The notes under the pieces were generated by a model. It did not search any database and was not told the DNA's origin. It worked only from the letters and a program-made list of their open reading frames with translations. Of a stretch of DNA of 64,000 bases, positions 17,836-27,191 are shown piece by piece (position 1 is the first letter of the stretch; each line of letters opens with the position of its first letter). Origin of the DNA: Novosphingobium barchaimii LL02. GTDB taxonomy: Bacteria; Pseudomonadota; Alphaproteobacteria; Sphingomonadales; Sphingomonadaceae. The stretch spans positions 86,001-150,000 of the forward strand of contig NZ_KQ130459.1 of NCBI RefSeq assembly GCF_001046635.1. Reading direction: 5' to 3'. A program made the position numbers and the translations under genes.

Positions 17836-19290
17836 ATGACTACGTTTTGCGCGCGGCTGTTTGCCGCCACCCTTTCGCTCGCCTCCGTCATGGTCCCTGC
17901 GCTGGCGCACGCCGAAGACAAGAAGGCTGAATATCCCGCCTCCTACAACGGCGACGGCGCCGTCACGGGCGGCTACAGCCTTTCACGCTGGGCCGAGGAC
18001 TGGACCTCGATGGGCGATGCGAAAAAGCGCGACGACCCGCTGGACCGGCTGAAGTATCTGCCGCTGGACGAGGACGGCGACATCTATCTCACCCTCTCGG
18101 GCGAACTGCGCCTGCGGGTAAACGAGACGACCAATCCGAACCTGCGCGAAGCCGATGCCCAGCGCCAGGACATCACCCGCGTGGTTGCCGGGGCGGATCT
18201 GCATATCGGTGAGCACTTGCGCGCTTATGGCGAGCTTGCCCATGGCGGCATCGGCGGGCGCAATCTTGGCGTGCCATCCACCTCGCTGCGCAACGATCTG
18301 GTGATCCAGCAGTCATTCGTCGAAGCCAGCGGCGAGATCGGCGGCATCGACGTCGGCGTGCGCTATGGACGGCAGGAATTCACCGACGGTCCCAATCTGC
18401 TGACCTCGCAGCGTGACAGCAACACGATCCGCTATACCCTGAACGGCGTGCGCGCATGGGCGCGCGGGCGGACGGTGCGTGCGGGCGTGTTCGATTTCCG
18501 GCCGACCTCTTACGGCGATCTCGGTACGGCGGACGATGTCAACGATCCGGCGCGCCGGTTTTCGGGCGGAAATCTTGGCTTCGTGCTGCCCAAGACGTTT
18601 CTTGGCGGCTCGCAGCTCTATCTCGATACCTTCCTGTGGCGGCGGCAGAACGACGTTGGGGCCTGGGGCGGACGGATCGGCCCGGCGACGCGCTATTACC
18701 TGGGCGCGCAGCTGCGCGGCGACGTTGGGCCGGTTAACGTGGACTGGACGGTCAACCACCAGTGAGGGACCTATATCAACCAGGACATCGATGCCTGGCA
18801 GGCCTTCATCGCCACGACCTACCGGCTGGGCAAGGCCAAGACCGCACCGCGCGTGGGTGTCCACGCCGACTATGCCAGCGGCGGCGGAGGCTATGGCGAC
18901 GGCAAGCTGCGCAATGCCTATTCGCCCTTCGGCAACAACATCTACTTCAGCTATCAGCTGTACCTCACGCCCTCGAACCTCGTTGCAGTGACCCCGAACG
19001 TCAGCTTCACTCCGTTCAAGAACGCCCGCGTCACGGCGGAGTATGAGATGGCCTGGCGCGATAATGTCTACGATGCGGTTTACCGGGCCAATGGTCAGCC
19101 CTTCGCGGGAACGCAGAACGGGCGGTCGCGCAAGATCGCCGATCTCGCGCGGTTGCAGCTGGTGTGGTCGATTACGCCGCGTGTATCGTTCACCGGCCGG
19201 TATGAGCATCTGGCGGCGGGTCCGGCGCTGACCGATGCGGGCTATCGCAGCTCGGACTTCCTTGCCGGCTGGGTCAGCTTTCGCTTTTGA
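17836..19290 (+). pseudogene. Alginate-export-type outer-membrane porin gene interrupted by in-frame TGA
   Basis: The reading frame encodes a signal peptide (ARLFAATLSLASVMVPALAHA) and a beta-barrel resembling the alginate_export family. Codon 310 (18763-18765) is TGA in the context V-N-H-Q-stop-G-T-Y-I-N-Q. The same frame continues for another 174 codons with matching barrel strands and a C-terminal Phe (GWVSFRF), as expected for an outer-membrane protein. A single change of TGG (Trp) to TGA explains it. The intact length would be 484 residues. GGGAG at 17823-17827 precedes ATG 17836. It sits behind dctA and likely served dicarboxylate or related uptake. Confidence 0.8.
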
Positions 19291-19305
19291 TATCCGCCGC
19301 CCGCT

Positions 19306-19328
19306 CGTCCTGAGCCTGTCGAAGGACG
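19306..19328. repeat. REP-like palindrome
   Basis: CGTCCTGAGCCTGTCGAAGG is the core; arms CGTCCT/AGGACG form a small hairpin, itself flanked by GATATC on both sides. It lies between convergent genes and belongs to the same CTGAGCCTGTCGAAG word family as the repeats at 47.1 and 53.2 kb. Confidence 0.5.
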
Positions 19329-19344
19329 AACAGGCGGGGAGATA

Positions 19345-20568
19345 TCAGCCCTTGATCGCGGCGCGGGCGGCGATCACGGCGCCCAGGGCGGCAACCCAGC
19401 TGACCAGCAGGAAGCTGGTGCCGTAATCGCCGCACCAGGCATAGATCGTCGCCATCGCGGCAGGGCCGATCATGACCCCCAGGAACGTGTAGACCAGCGA
19501 GCCGCCGATCACGCGGCCCGCGTCTTCGGGGGCGCAGTGGTGAGTGCATTCGGCCATGACCACGCCGTTCCACCCGCTCATGCAGAAGCCGAACAGGCAC
19601 AGCACCGCGATCTGGACCCAGATCGGCAGCGCGTCGAGCTGCCATAGCGCGATCATGCAGCCCATCGACACCGCGCCGATCAGCGCCAGCACCGCAAAGC
19701 CGCCGAACCGGTCGCCAAGGCCGCCCCATGAGACACGGCCCAGCGCGCCGCAGGCCTGAAGCGCTCCGGCGACAAGCCCGGCCTGAACCAGCGGCCAGCC
19801 GTGATCCACCAGCATGATGACCGCGAATGCGGACAGCGAAAGCTGGAGCGAGGAGTAGAGCATTCCCAGCACCGCCAGCGAACGCAGCGCGGCGCTGCCC
19901 CAGACGAGGCGCTGCTCGTAAACGAAGTTGGGCCACAGGGCGACGCTGGGGGGGCGCGTGGGCCGTGGCGGCCCGCCCTTCAGCGCCAGCACGCCGATCA
20001 TCGCGAAACAGGGAATGGCAAGCAGGGTCAGGGACATCTGCCAGCCCAGCCGCGGGGCCATCGCCGGCAGCAGCAGGCTGGCCAGCACCCCGCCGATAGG
20101 CACGCCCGCCTGCTTGATCGAGAAGATCAGCGAACGCCGGTGCGGCGGCGTCACCGCGCCCAGGATCTGCGCGCTGGCGGGGTTCTGCACCCCGTAGCCG
20201 ATGCCGATCACGATCGAGGCAAGCACCGCCACCCATGGGTTCGCGCTTGCCAGCAGAAGCAGCGCTGTGCCGAAGCAGCCCAGCGCCAGTTGCTCCACCT
20301 GCACGGGACCGCGGTGCTGGATCAGGGTTCCCGCGAAGGCCGATGCCATCATGCCCGCGGCGTAGATCACGCTGATCTGATAGCCGACGTAATGCGGAGC
20401 AAGCCCGAAATCAGGCGCGACCAGCGGCGCGATGCCGGTAAGAGCCAGCGCGGTCACCGTCGACAGAATCTGGATCGTCGTCGTGGTCGCGAGCGCGGCG
20501 GCGATCGACGGTCCGGCCGAGGGTCCGCGTGAATGCGGGGCCGCTTGAGGGCTGGCAGGCTGAGTCAT
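19345..20568 (-). CDS. MFS transporter
   Basis: A 407-residue, twelve-span major facilitator. The first half contains GIGYGVQNPASAQIL and SIKQAGVPIGGVLASLLLPAMAP, patterns of metabolite:H+ symporters and oxalate/formate-type carriers. The substrate is not predictable. It is divergent from an amidase gene with a 129-base gap, so it probably imports the amide substrate or exports its product. A palindrome in the shared promoter region (20584-20597) suggests joint regulation. Confidence 0.82.
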   Translation of the reverse strand: MTQPASPQAAPHSRGPSAGPSIAAALATTTTIQILSTVTALALTGIAPLVAPDFGLAPHYVGYQISVIYAAGMMASAFAGTLIQHRGPVQVEQLALGCFGTALLLLASANPWVAVLASIVIGIGYGVQNPASAQILGAVTPPHRRSLIFSIKQAGVPIGGVLASLLLPAMAPRLGWQMSLTLLAIPCFAMIGVLALKGGPPRPTRPPSVALWPNFVYEQRLVWGSAALRSLAVLGMLYSSLQLSLSAFAVIMLVDHGWPLVQAGLVAGALQACGALGRVSWGGLGDRFGGFAVLALIGAVSMGCMIALWQLDALPIWVQIAVLCLFGFCMSGWNGVVMAECTHHCAPEDAGRVIGGSLVYTFLGVMIGPAAMATIYAWCGDYGTSFLLVSWVAALGAVIAARAAIKG

Positions 20569-20583
20569 TGCTGCACCGCATAA

Positions 20584-20597
20584 TGTAATGCTTTACA
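20584..20597. promoter_or_regulatory. Palindrome in MFS/amidase divergent promoter
   Basis: TGTAATGCTTTACA has arms TGTAA/TTACA with a four-base centre. It is 16 bases upstream of the MFS start. It resembles, with one base more in the centre, the palindrome at 22974-22988 ahead of the LacI-type gene. Confidence 0.35.
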
Positions 20598-20697
20598 CAA
20601 GCCAAGCGGGAAGTCACACTGCTCACCTGTCATCAAGCCCTGCCTATGCATGTGACGCGCGTGCAGACGCGGTCTTCCTTGAGGGATTCGTTGATTC

Positions 20698-21948
20698 ATG
20701 GTCCAGAGCGCCTACTCCTCCGCCACCGCGAATGTCCATGCTGCATTGCAGCGCATCGCCGCGCGCGATGCGCGGGTGCGGGCTTGGCTTCATGTCGATG
20801 ACGTCGGCGCGTTGGCGTCTGCGCAGGCTCTGGATGCGCCAGGCGGCGCTAAAGGGCCGTTAGCAGGGCTTTGTGTGGGGGTTAAGGACGTCATCGCGGT
20901 CGCCGGACTGCCCCTGACGCACAACTCGCCGCTGTTCACAGGCTTCGTGCCGTCCGAGGATGCGGCCTGCGTCGCCACCCTGCGCGCGGCAGGCGCGGTG
21001 ATCCTGGGCAAGACCGACACCACCGAATTCGCCGCGGCCGGGCGTAATGCCGTCAGCGCCAATCCTCATGACCTTACGCGCACGCCGGGCGGGTCCTCGG
21101 CCGGTTCGGCGGCGGCGGTGGCGGACGGGCACGTGCCGCTGGCGCTGGCGACGCAGACCGGCGGATCGACCATCCGGCCCGCCAGTTTCTGCGGGATTCA
21201 CGGGTTCAAGCCGACCTGGGGCCTCGTCAGCCGCGAGGGGGTGAAGATGTACGCCAACAGCCTAGACACCGTAGGCTGGTACACCCGCGACCTTGATCTG
21301 TGCGACAAGGTCTGCGCGGTTTTCGGGCTGGCCGAGGCCGCGCCGCTTGGGCCGCAGCCCTTGCGGATCGGCGTTTTCCGCACGCCGTGGTGGGATGAGA
21401 TGACGCCCGGCGGCAAGGCCGCGTTCGACGGCGTGGCCGCCGCGATGGCGCGCGCCGGGGTGGTGATGGTGGATATCGCAGTGCTCCCTGAATTCGAGCA
21501 TCTCAACGACGATCACCGCGCCATCCTGTTCCGGGAAGGGGCGGCGGCGTTCCTCGGCCTGGCCCGTTCGCGGCCAGGCCTGCTCCACGCCGATTTCCAC
21601 CTGCGGGTCGATGCGCTCGCCAGTTATCCCGACGCGCGTCTGCGCGAAGCCCATGACCGCGCCGCTGCCGCGCGGGCGGGGTTCGAGCGGGCGATTGCGG
21701 GGCTGGATGCGGTGCTGGCGCCCAGCGCGCCGGGGATCGCGCCGCTGGGCCGTTCGCCGGGGGAGCCGAAGTTCAACCAGCCCTGGACGCTGCTCCACGC
21801 CCCTGTCGTCAACCTGCCGCTGGCGCAGGGAGAGGGGGGAATGCCCATCGGCGTGTCGCTGGTCGCGCCGCGCTATGCCGACAGGCGGCTGGTAGCGGCG
21901 GCGCGCGAGATCGAAGAGCGGCTCGGCGCGGCGCGGCCTTCGGCCTAG
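20698..21948 (+). CDS. Amidase (amidase-signature family)
   Basis: A 416-residue amidase with an intact triad: Lys in LCVGVKDVIAVAG, the loop TPGGSSAGSAAAVADG, and the nucleophile in TQTGGSTIRPASFCGIHGFKPT. It is shorter than GatA and closer to small general amidases. The substrate is unknown. Its stop overlaps the convergent stop of the LacI-type gene by four bases. It shares a divergent promoter region with an MFS gene, so transport and hydrolysis of one amide is a natural reading. Confidence 0.85.
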   Translation: MVQSAYSSATANVHAALQRIAARDARVRAWLHVDDVGALASAQALDAPGGAKGPLAGLCVGVKDVIAVAGLPLTHNSPLFTGFVPSEDAACVATLRAAGAVILGKTDTTEFAAAGRNAVSANPHDLTRTPGGSSAGSAAAVADGHVPLALATQTGGSTIRPASFCGIHGFKPTWGLVSREGVKMYANSLDTVGWYTRDLDLCDKVCAVFGLAEAAPLGPQPLRIGVFRTPWWDEMTPGGKAAFDGVAAAMARAGVVMVDIAVLPEFEHLNDDHRAILFREGAAAFLGLARSRPGLLHADFHLRVDALASYPDARLREAHDRAAAARAGFERAIAGLDAVLAPSAPGIAPLGRSPGEPKFNQPWTLLHAPVVNLPLAQGEGGMPIGVSLVAPRYADRRLVAAAREIEERLGAARPSA

Positions 21949-22970
21949 GCCTTGCGCCGCTTTTTCGGAGCGGCGGTGGATTGGCGCACGATCAGGCGAT
22001 GCGGCAGAATCACCTCGCGCGAGGCGCTGACCTGATCCGGCTGGAGCAACGAATCCAGCATCAGCCGCATCGCCGCCTCGCCGATCTCCACCGTCGGAAT
22101 GTGGACGGTGGTGAGCGGCGGGCTGGAGAAGGCGCCGAAGCGCAAGTCATCGAAACCGGTGACGGACATTTCGTCCGGAACGCTGATGCCGCGCTGTTGC
22201 AGGGCGCTGAGCGCACCCAGCGCCATTTCGTCGTTGGCGCAGGTGACGGCGGTGAACTGCGGGTCGGCGTCCAGCAGCCGCAGCATCGCATCGTAGCCCG
22301 ACTGGAGCGAGAAATCGCCGGTCGCGATGATGGCTTCGTCCACCTCGATGCGTGCGCGCAGCAGGCCCAGCTTGTAGCCGGAGAGGCGGTCCTTCGACAT
22401 GAACTGGTCAAGCGGGCCGGTGATCGCGGCGATGCGGGTATGGCCCAGTTCGGCAAGGTGGCCCACGACCAGCGCGCTGGCTTCGTGGTCATCGGTGCGC
22501 ACGCGCGGCAGGGTGATGTCCGGCGGATATTCGCAGGCCGCGACCAGCGGGGGCATCTTGCTTTTGGTGGGAGGATTGCGGACGATATCGGGCAGGGTCT
22601 TTTCGAGCAGGATCATGCCATCGGCCTGCTTGCCCGCGATCATCGAGACGTATTTGTTAAGGGTGTCGATATCGCCTTCGGTGATGCCCAGCAGAACGCG
22701 CATCTTGTTCGCCCGCGCCACGTTCTCGATGCCCTCGACGAAGGCGGAGGTGAACGGGTTGAAGATGCTGGGAACGGCGACGATGACGTTGTCGCTACGC
22801 TGGCGGCGCAGCCCTGCGGCGAGATGGTTGGGTTCGTAGTTGAGGTCGGCGATGGCCGCCTCGATCCGCTCGATGGTGGCGGGTCGCACCAGCGAAGGCG
22901 TGCTGAGCGCGCGAGAGACCGTTGCTACCGAAACACCCGCGACGCGGGCGATGTCCTTGATATTCGCCAT
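21945..22970 (-). CDS. LacI-family transcriptional regulator
   Basis: A 341-residue LacI/GalR protein. The N-terminal helix-turn-helix and hinge are clear (IKDIARVAGVSVATVSRALS, then NYEPNHLAAGLRRQRS), followed by a periplasmic-binding-protein-like effector domain (GYDAMLRLLDADPQFTAVTCANDEMALG, SVTGFDDLRFG). It probably represses the sugar genes to its right. A palindrome four bases ahead of its start codon (22974-22988) suggests autoregulation, and related sites occur upstream of three other genes of the locus. Confidence 0.92.
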   Translation of the reverse strand: MANIKDIARVAGVSVATVSRALSTPSLVRPATIERIEAAIADLNYEPNHLAAGLRRQRSDNVIVAVPSIFNPFTSAFVEGIENVARANKMRVLLGITEGDIDTLNKYVSMIAGKQADGMILLEKTLPDIVRNPPTKSKMPPLVAACEYPPDITLPRVRTDDHEASALVVGHLAELGHTRIAAITGPLDQFMSKDRLSGYKLGLLRARIEVDEAIIATGDFSLQSGYDAMLRLLDADPQFTAVTCANDEMALGALSALQQRGISVPDEMSVTGFDDLRFGAFSSPPLTTVHIPTVEIGEAAMRLMLDSLLQPDQVSASREVILPHRLIVRQSTAAPKKRRKA

Positions 22971-22973
22971 AGG

Positions 22974-22988
22974 ATGTAAACGTTACAT
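22974..22988. promoter_or_regulatory. LacI-type operator at the regulator's own promoter
   Basis: ATGTAAACGTTACAT: perfect ATGTAA/TTACAT arms around ACG. Central CG flanked by AA/TT agrees with LacI-family operators. It lies immediately upstream of the LacI-type start. Confidence 0.6.
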
Positions 22989-23053
22989 TTGCGATCGCCT
23001 GGCGGCAAGCGCGGGTGTTGCATGACGTGCAATTCATTGTTGAGGTGACGGCG

Positions 23054-24676
23054 TCAGAACACCTCGGCCGCGATCACTTCCGCCGCGCGCCAGGCGAAGG
23101 CCATGGCCGGGCCGTTGGTATTGCCCGAGATCGCGGTCGGCATGGCCGAACAGTCCGCCACGTAAAGCCCGCTCACGCCGTGGACGCGAAGGCCGCCGTC
23201 GATGACATTCTCCGCCGCATCCGGCCCCATGCGGCAGGTGCCGGTGCCGTGCAGGCCCGTGGAGATCATCCAGTTGGCGGCCTGCTGGATTTCCTCGTCG
23301 CTCTGAACTGCGGAACCGGGCGCGGTTTCCTCGCCCACGTAAGGCGCGAGGGCGGGCTGGGCCATGACTTCGCGCACCTTGCGGATGGCGCGCTGGATGG
23401 TCACGCGGTCTTCGGGGACGGAAAACCACTGCGGCACCAGACGCGGCGATACGGCCGGGTCGGTCGAGGCGATCTCGACATAGCCGTGGCTGCTCGGGCG
23501 CAGACAGAAGGCGGTGGCGGTGATGCCGGGGACGCTTTCCGTCTGGCCGCGCCCGGCCTCGGGCTTGTCGTCTTCCGACTGAGCCATGGAATAGGGCGAG
23601 ATGCCGATCTGGAGATCCGGCCAGTCCTTGTCGGCCTCGATCGAGGCCATGACCGAGACTTCCGGCAGCAGCGAGGCCATCAGGCCCTTGCCGCCCAGCA
23701 TGTAGCGCAGCCCATGCATATAGGCGCGCCAGCCCCGGAATTCATGATTGAGGCCGCGCGCTTTCTTGAGCCGCCATGACAGCGAGACCATCATGTGTTC
23801 GTTCATGTGGCGGCCGACGTGCGGGTTTTCGTGGACGACCTCGATGCCGTGACGACGCAGGACTTCGCCCGGGCCGATGCCGGAAAGCTGGAGCAGCTTG
23901 GGGCTTTGCAACACACCTGCCGACAGGATGGTGCGCGGCGCGGTTAAGGTCACCTCGCGGCCGCCCACCTGGACCAGCACGCCAGTGGCCTGCTTGCCCT
24001 CAAAGGTCACGCGGCGGACCAGTGCGCCCGTCAGGATCGTCAGATTGGCCCGCTTTTCAGCCTGCTTGAGGAAGGCGGTATAGGCGGTGACGCGGTTGCC
24101 GCGCGCATCGACGGTCTGCTGGGTCCGCCCGGCGACCTGTGTGCCAGGCGTGTTGACGTCGGGGTGGACGGGAATGCCTGCCTCGCGCGCGGCTTCCAGG
24201 ATCGCGCCGGTCAGCACGGCGTCGCCCCGGGGCACTTCGGTTACCTGCATCGGGCCGCCCTTGCCGCGCTGGCCGTAGCCGGTTCCCCGGAAGTCTTCGA
24301 TTTCGCGGTAGCAGCGCTCAATCTCGGACCAGTTCCAGCCCTTGTTGCCCAGCGCTTCCCAGGCGTCGAAATCGCGCGGCTGGCCGCGGAAATACCAGGT
24401 GCCGTTGACCGCGCTCGATCCGCCAAGGCCCTTGCCGTAGTACCAGGTTTCGCCGGCGGGGCGTTCCCCCTGCTGTTCGGCGGGGAAGGGCCAGTACCAC
24501 TTGGGCCTGGCCCAGATCTTGACCATTCCGCGCGGCATGCGGACCATGAATTCGTCGTTGCGGCCGCCTGCTTCCAGCAGCAGCACCTGCTTGCTGCCGT
24601 CGGCGCTGAGGCGCTCGGCCAGGACGCAGCCGGCCGAACCGGCGCCAACGATGATGTAGTCGAACTGAGTGCGCAT
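23054..24676 (-). CDS. GMC-family FAD-dependent oxidoreductase
   Basis: A 540-residue GMC flavoenzyme. The Rossmann motif VGAGSAGCVLAERLS starts at residue 10, the GMC signature GKGLGGSSAVNG near 85, and the catalytic region shows His476 in HGTGTCRMG and Asn in SGNTNGPAMAFAWRAAEVI. Known members oxidise alcohols, including choline, glucose and glucosides. Genomic context (GPH sugar carrier, TIM-barrel isomerase-like protein, Gfo/Idh/MocA oxidoreductase, LacI) favours a sugar or glycoside dehydrogenase over choline dehydrogenase. It is the last gene of a three-gene operon running from 26976. Confidence 0.85.
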   Translation of the reverse strand: MRTQFDYIIVGAGSAGCVLAERLSADGSKQVLLLEAGGRNDEFMVRMPRGMVKIWARPKWYWPFPAEQQGERPAGETWYYGKGLGGSSAVNGTWYFRGQPRDFDAWEALGNKGWNWSEIERCYREIEDFRGTGYGQRGKGGPMQVTEVPRGDAVLTGAILEAAREAGIPVHPDVNTPGTQVAGRTQQTVDARGNRVTAYTAFLKQAEKRANLTILTGALVRRVTFEGKQATGVLVQVGGREVTLTAPRTILSAGVLQSPKLLQLSGIGPGEVLRRHGIEVVHENPHVGRHMNEHMMVSLSWRLKKARGLNHEFRGWRAYMHGLRYMLGGKGLMASLLPEVSVMASIEADKDWPDLQIGISPYSMAQSEDDKPEAGRGQTESVPGITATAFCLRPSSHGYVEIASTDPAVSPRLVPQWFSVPEDRVTIQRAIRKVREVMAQPALAPYVGEETAPGSAVQSDEEIQQAANWMISTGLHGTGTCRMGPDAAENVIDGGLRVHGVSGLYVADCSAMPTAISGNTNGPAMAFAWRAAEVIAAEVF

Positions 24677-24688
24677 TTCAGGTCTCGA

Positions 24689-26020
24689 TCAGGCGGGAGC
24701 AGCTTGGCCGCGCGTATAGGCGGGGGCAAAGCGGAACAGCAGAAGCGACAGGCCCATCGCCACATAACTGGCGGCGGGCAGCCAGACGTGGCCGGCCATA
24801 ACGGCGGTGACCACGGCGGGCGTGGCGGCGGCCTTGGCGTCATAGGCGGCAAGGCTGAGGAACCATGCGCCGGCGGCGCCGCCCACGCTCATGCCCAGCT
24901 TCACGCCGAAGCTGGAGGCGGCGAACAGGAAGCCCTGCGCCCGGAAGCCCGAGCGCCACGCGCCGTAGTCCACTGCGTCGGCCATCAGCGAGAACAGCAG
25001 GCCGCCGATCAGGCCCTGGCCCATATAGGCGACGACATTGGCGGTAATGAGCCACGCGTGGCTGTCCGACAGCGGCATCAGGGCGGTGAACAGCGTGGCC
25101 ACGCCGGCGCCGATGGCGCCGGTCATGCGCTTGCCGATGGCATTGGCGCACACGCCCGCGAGCGCGGTGCCGATCAGCACCGCCAGCATCGTCAGCATCA
25201 GGGTGGAGGTGAACTCGGCATCGCCCAGCACGTTGCTGGCGAAATAGACGAAGGACTGGATGTGACCGGTAAAACCGATCCAGAAGAAGAAGTTGACCAG
25301 CATCGTCGCGATCCACGGCCAGTTGCCTTTGGTGGCCTCAAGCGACTGTGCGGTGGTGAGTTTGGCGACGCTGGCGTCCACCTCCACCCGCTCGCGCGTA
25401 TTGGCGAAGGCATTGAGCATGCACACCAGCGTGATGACGCCGGTGATCGCGGCCAGGACGAGGAAGCCATGCGCCTCGTCGCCATGGCTGAACGCCTTGA
25501 TGAGTGGCAGCGCGGCATAGCCGATGCCGACCGTGGCGGATGATCCGATCACTTCGCGCAGGGCGTTGATGGTGTTGCGCTGGCGTGGATCGCGGGTCAG
25601 CGTGGGCAGCATCGAGTTGAGCGGCAGGCTGACGGCGGAATAGAGTATGCCCATCAGCGTGTAGCTGACGAAGATGAAGGCGATCTTCTCCCAGCCTTGC
25701 AGCGGCGGCGCCCAGAACACGATCGCGCCGCACACCGCGAAAGGCACGGCCAGCCACAGCAGGAATGGGCGGTGCTTGCCCCAGCGCGTCTCGGTGCGGT
25801 CGATCAGCAGGCCCATCATAGGGTCGAAAATCGCATCGACGCAGCGCGCGATCAGGAACAACGAGGCGACGGTGCCGGCGCTGACGCCGTAGATGTCGGT
25901 ATAGAAGTAAAGCAGGTAGGCATTGGTCATGCCGAACGGCAGGTTGATCCCGAAATTGCCCAGCGCGTAGCTGAGCTTTTCGCGCCAGGTCAGTGCGCTG
26001 CCGTCCAGGCCGCCGCTCAT
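24689..26020 (-). CDS. GPH-type (MelB-like) sugar:cation symporter
   Basis: A 443-residue transporter of the glycoside-pentoside-hexuronide group. Typical features are TWREKLSYALGNFGINL at the N-terminus, then DPMMGLLIDRTETRWGKHRPF, the loop signature of the family between helices 2 and 3. About twelve membrane helices. It probably imports a glycoside or oxidised sugar. Its start overlaps the upstream TIM-barrel gene stop (ATGA), and the GMC gene follows after 12 bases, so the three are one transcription unit. Confidence 0.88.
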   Translation of the reverse strand: MSGGLDGSALTWREKLSYALGNFGINLPFGMTNAYLLYFYTDIYGVSAGTVASLFLIARCVDAIFDPMMGLLIDRTETRWGKHRPFLLWLAVPFAVCGAIVFWAPPLQGWEKIAFIFVSYTLMGILYSAVSLPLNSMLPTLTRDPRQRNTINALREVIGSSATVGIGYAALPLIKAFSHGDEAHGFLVLAAITGVITLVCMLNAFANTRERVEVDASVAKLTTAQSLEATKGNWPWIATMLVNFFFWIGFTGHIQSFVYFASNVLGDAEFTSTLMLTMLAVLIGTALAGVCANAIGKRMTGAIGAGVATLFTALMPLSDSHAWLITANVVAYMGQGLIGGLLFSLMADAVDYGAWRSGFRAQGFLFAASSFGVKLGMSVGGAAGAWFLSLAAYDAKAAATPAVVTAVMAGHVWLPAASYVAMGLSLLLFRFAPAYTRGQAAPA

Positions 26021-26976
26021 GCCGGGCAGCCGACGCGCGAAGGGGGCAGGCGTTCGAGCACGGTGCGGGCGAATTCAAGCGACTTGCGGGTCTCGGTAAG
26101 CGGGTCCGGCACGGCGTCGATCTCCAGGATGGCCCAGTTCTGGCTGGTACGTGTCGCCATCAACTCCGCCCATGCGCCGAAGTCCACCTTGCCGTCGCCA
26201 AGCGCGCAGAAATAGGCGCGGTGGGCGTGGTGGATGGCGTGGTCGATGGGGATGTTGATCGGCATGGGGCCGGTCGCGTCCTTCCAGTGGGCGATTACCA
26301 CGCGCTCGGCATGGCGCGCCGCGATGGCCGCCGGATCGCCGCCGGAAAGCAGGATATGCGCGCTGTCGGGGCAGAAGCCGACATAGACCGGATCGGTCAG
26401 CAGCATCAGCAGGTCGATGTCGCGCGGCTGGCAGAACATCGAGTGCGCCTCGGTGTGGAGCGCCAGGCGCACGCCGTGGCGCAGCACCGCCGCGCCGAGG
26501 CGATTGGCGAAATCCGCCGCCTTCTGCGCCAGGTCGAGGCCTACAAAGAGCGGCGGCTGGGCATCCCAGCTGGCCCGCATCGGCAGGCCGATCACCATGA
26601 CGTCGGCGCCCCACCCGGCAAGCGCCTTGGCCAGTTCCTCACCCTTGGCGAGCCAGCGGGCCTCGGACTGCGGATCGCCGACGCCGCCCTCGATGGCGAT
26701 GTCTGCGAAGAAGCCGCTGGCGACGGCCAGGCCCCGCCGGTCCAATTCGGCCCTGGCCCCTTCATGCGATCCGTAAGCAGCGATCAGGCCGTCCGCGCCG
26801 AAAGGGGCGAAGGTCATTTCGATGCCGGTGACGCCGCTCTGCTCCAGCGTATCGAGCATCCGGTCCCAGAAGGGGCGCGGCTGGGCATTGCCGAAAGCGA
26901 CGACCTCGTCCTCATTCGCCATCCCCCAGAAACCGGGATGGAAGAACGTGATGAGATCGACACCGAACGGAAGCAT
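26017..26976 (-). CDS. Sugar-phosphate isomerase/epimerase-like TIM-barrel protein
   Basis: About 319 residues, AP_endonuclase_2 (xylose-isomerase-like) fold. Metal-site-like residues are seen in VTGIEMTFAP, LALHTEAHSMF, VGFCPDSAHI, VIAHWKDA and WAILEID: Glu, His, Asp, His and Glu at the usual barrel-strand ends. ATG 26976 is preferred for its AAGG ribosome site; ATG 27018 would add 14 residues. First gene of the operon with the GPH carrier and GMC oxidoreductase. In 3-keto-glycoside pathways such proteins act as lyases, hydratases or epimerases of keto-sugars; that role is inferred. Confidence 0.8.
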   Translation of the reverse strand: MLPFGVDLITFFHPGFWGMANEDEVVAFGNAQPRPFWDRMLDTLEQSGVTGIEMTFAPFGADGLIAAYGSHEGARAELDRRGLAVASGFFADIAIEGGVGDPQSEARWLAKGEELAKALAGWGADVMVIGLPMRASWDAQPPLFVGLDLAQKAADFANRLGAAVLRHGVRLALHTEAHSMFCQPRDIDLLMLLTDPVYVGFCPDSAHILLSGGDPAAIAARHAERVVIAHWKDATGPMPINIPIDHAIHHAHRAYFCALGDGKVDFGAWAELMATRTSQNWAILEIDAVPDPLTETRKSLEFARTVLERLPPSRVGCPA

Positions 26977-27028
26977 TTGACGATACCTTGGGTTGAGGCG
27001 AAGCACGGATTTCCCCATGCGCTGCCAA

Positions 27029-27042
27029 TGTAAACCTTTTCT
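27029..27042. promoter_or_regulatory. LacI-type operator-like site (TIM-barrel/GMC operon)
   Basis: TGTAAACCTTTTCT matches the LacI pattern TGNAANCGNTTNCA except for the central CC and the last base. It lies 53 bases upstream of the start at 26976. Confidence 0.35.
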
Positions 27043-27129
27043 TTTCGAAAAAGCCCGAATCCTCAGGCCTTGTCAAGACATGCCGTACCAAGGGTTGCCG
27101 GATTTCCGGTTTTCCGGGTGACTAACGTG

Positions 27130-27143
27130 TGTTATCGTTTTCA
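27130..27143. promoter_or_regulatory. LacI-type operator-like site (Gfo/Idh/MocA operon)
   Basis: TGTTATCGTTTTCA agrees with the LacI-family pattern with a central CG, 48 bases before the start codon at 27192. Confidence 0.45.
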
Positions 27144-27191
27144 TATGCCCCAGTGAAAGCCGCCGGGCGAAGGCTAAAGTGAAGGAAAACA

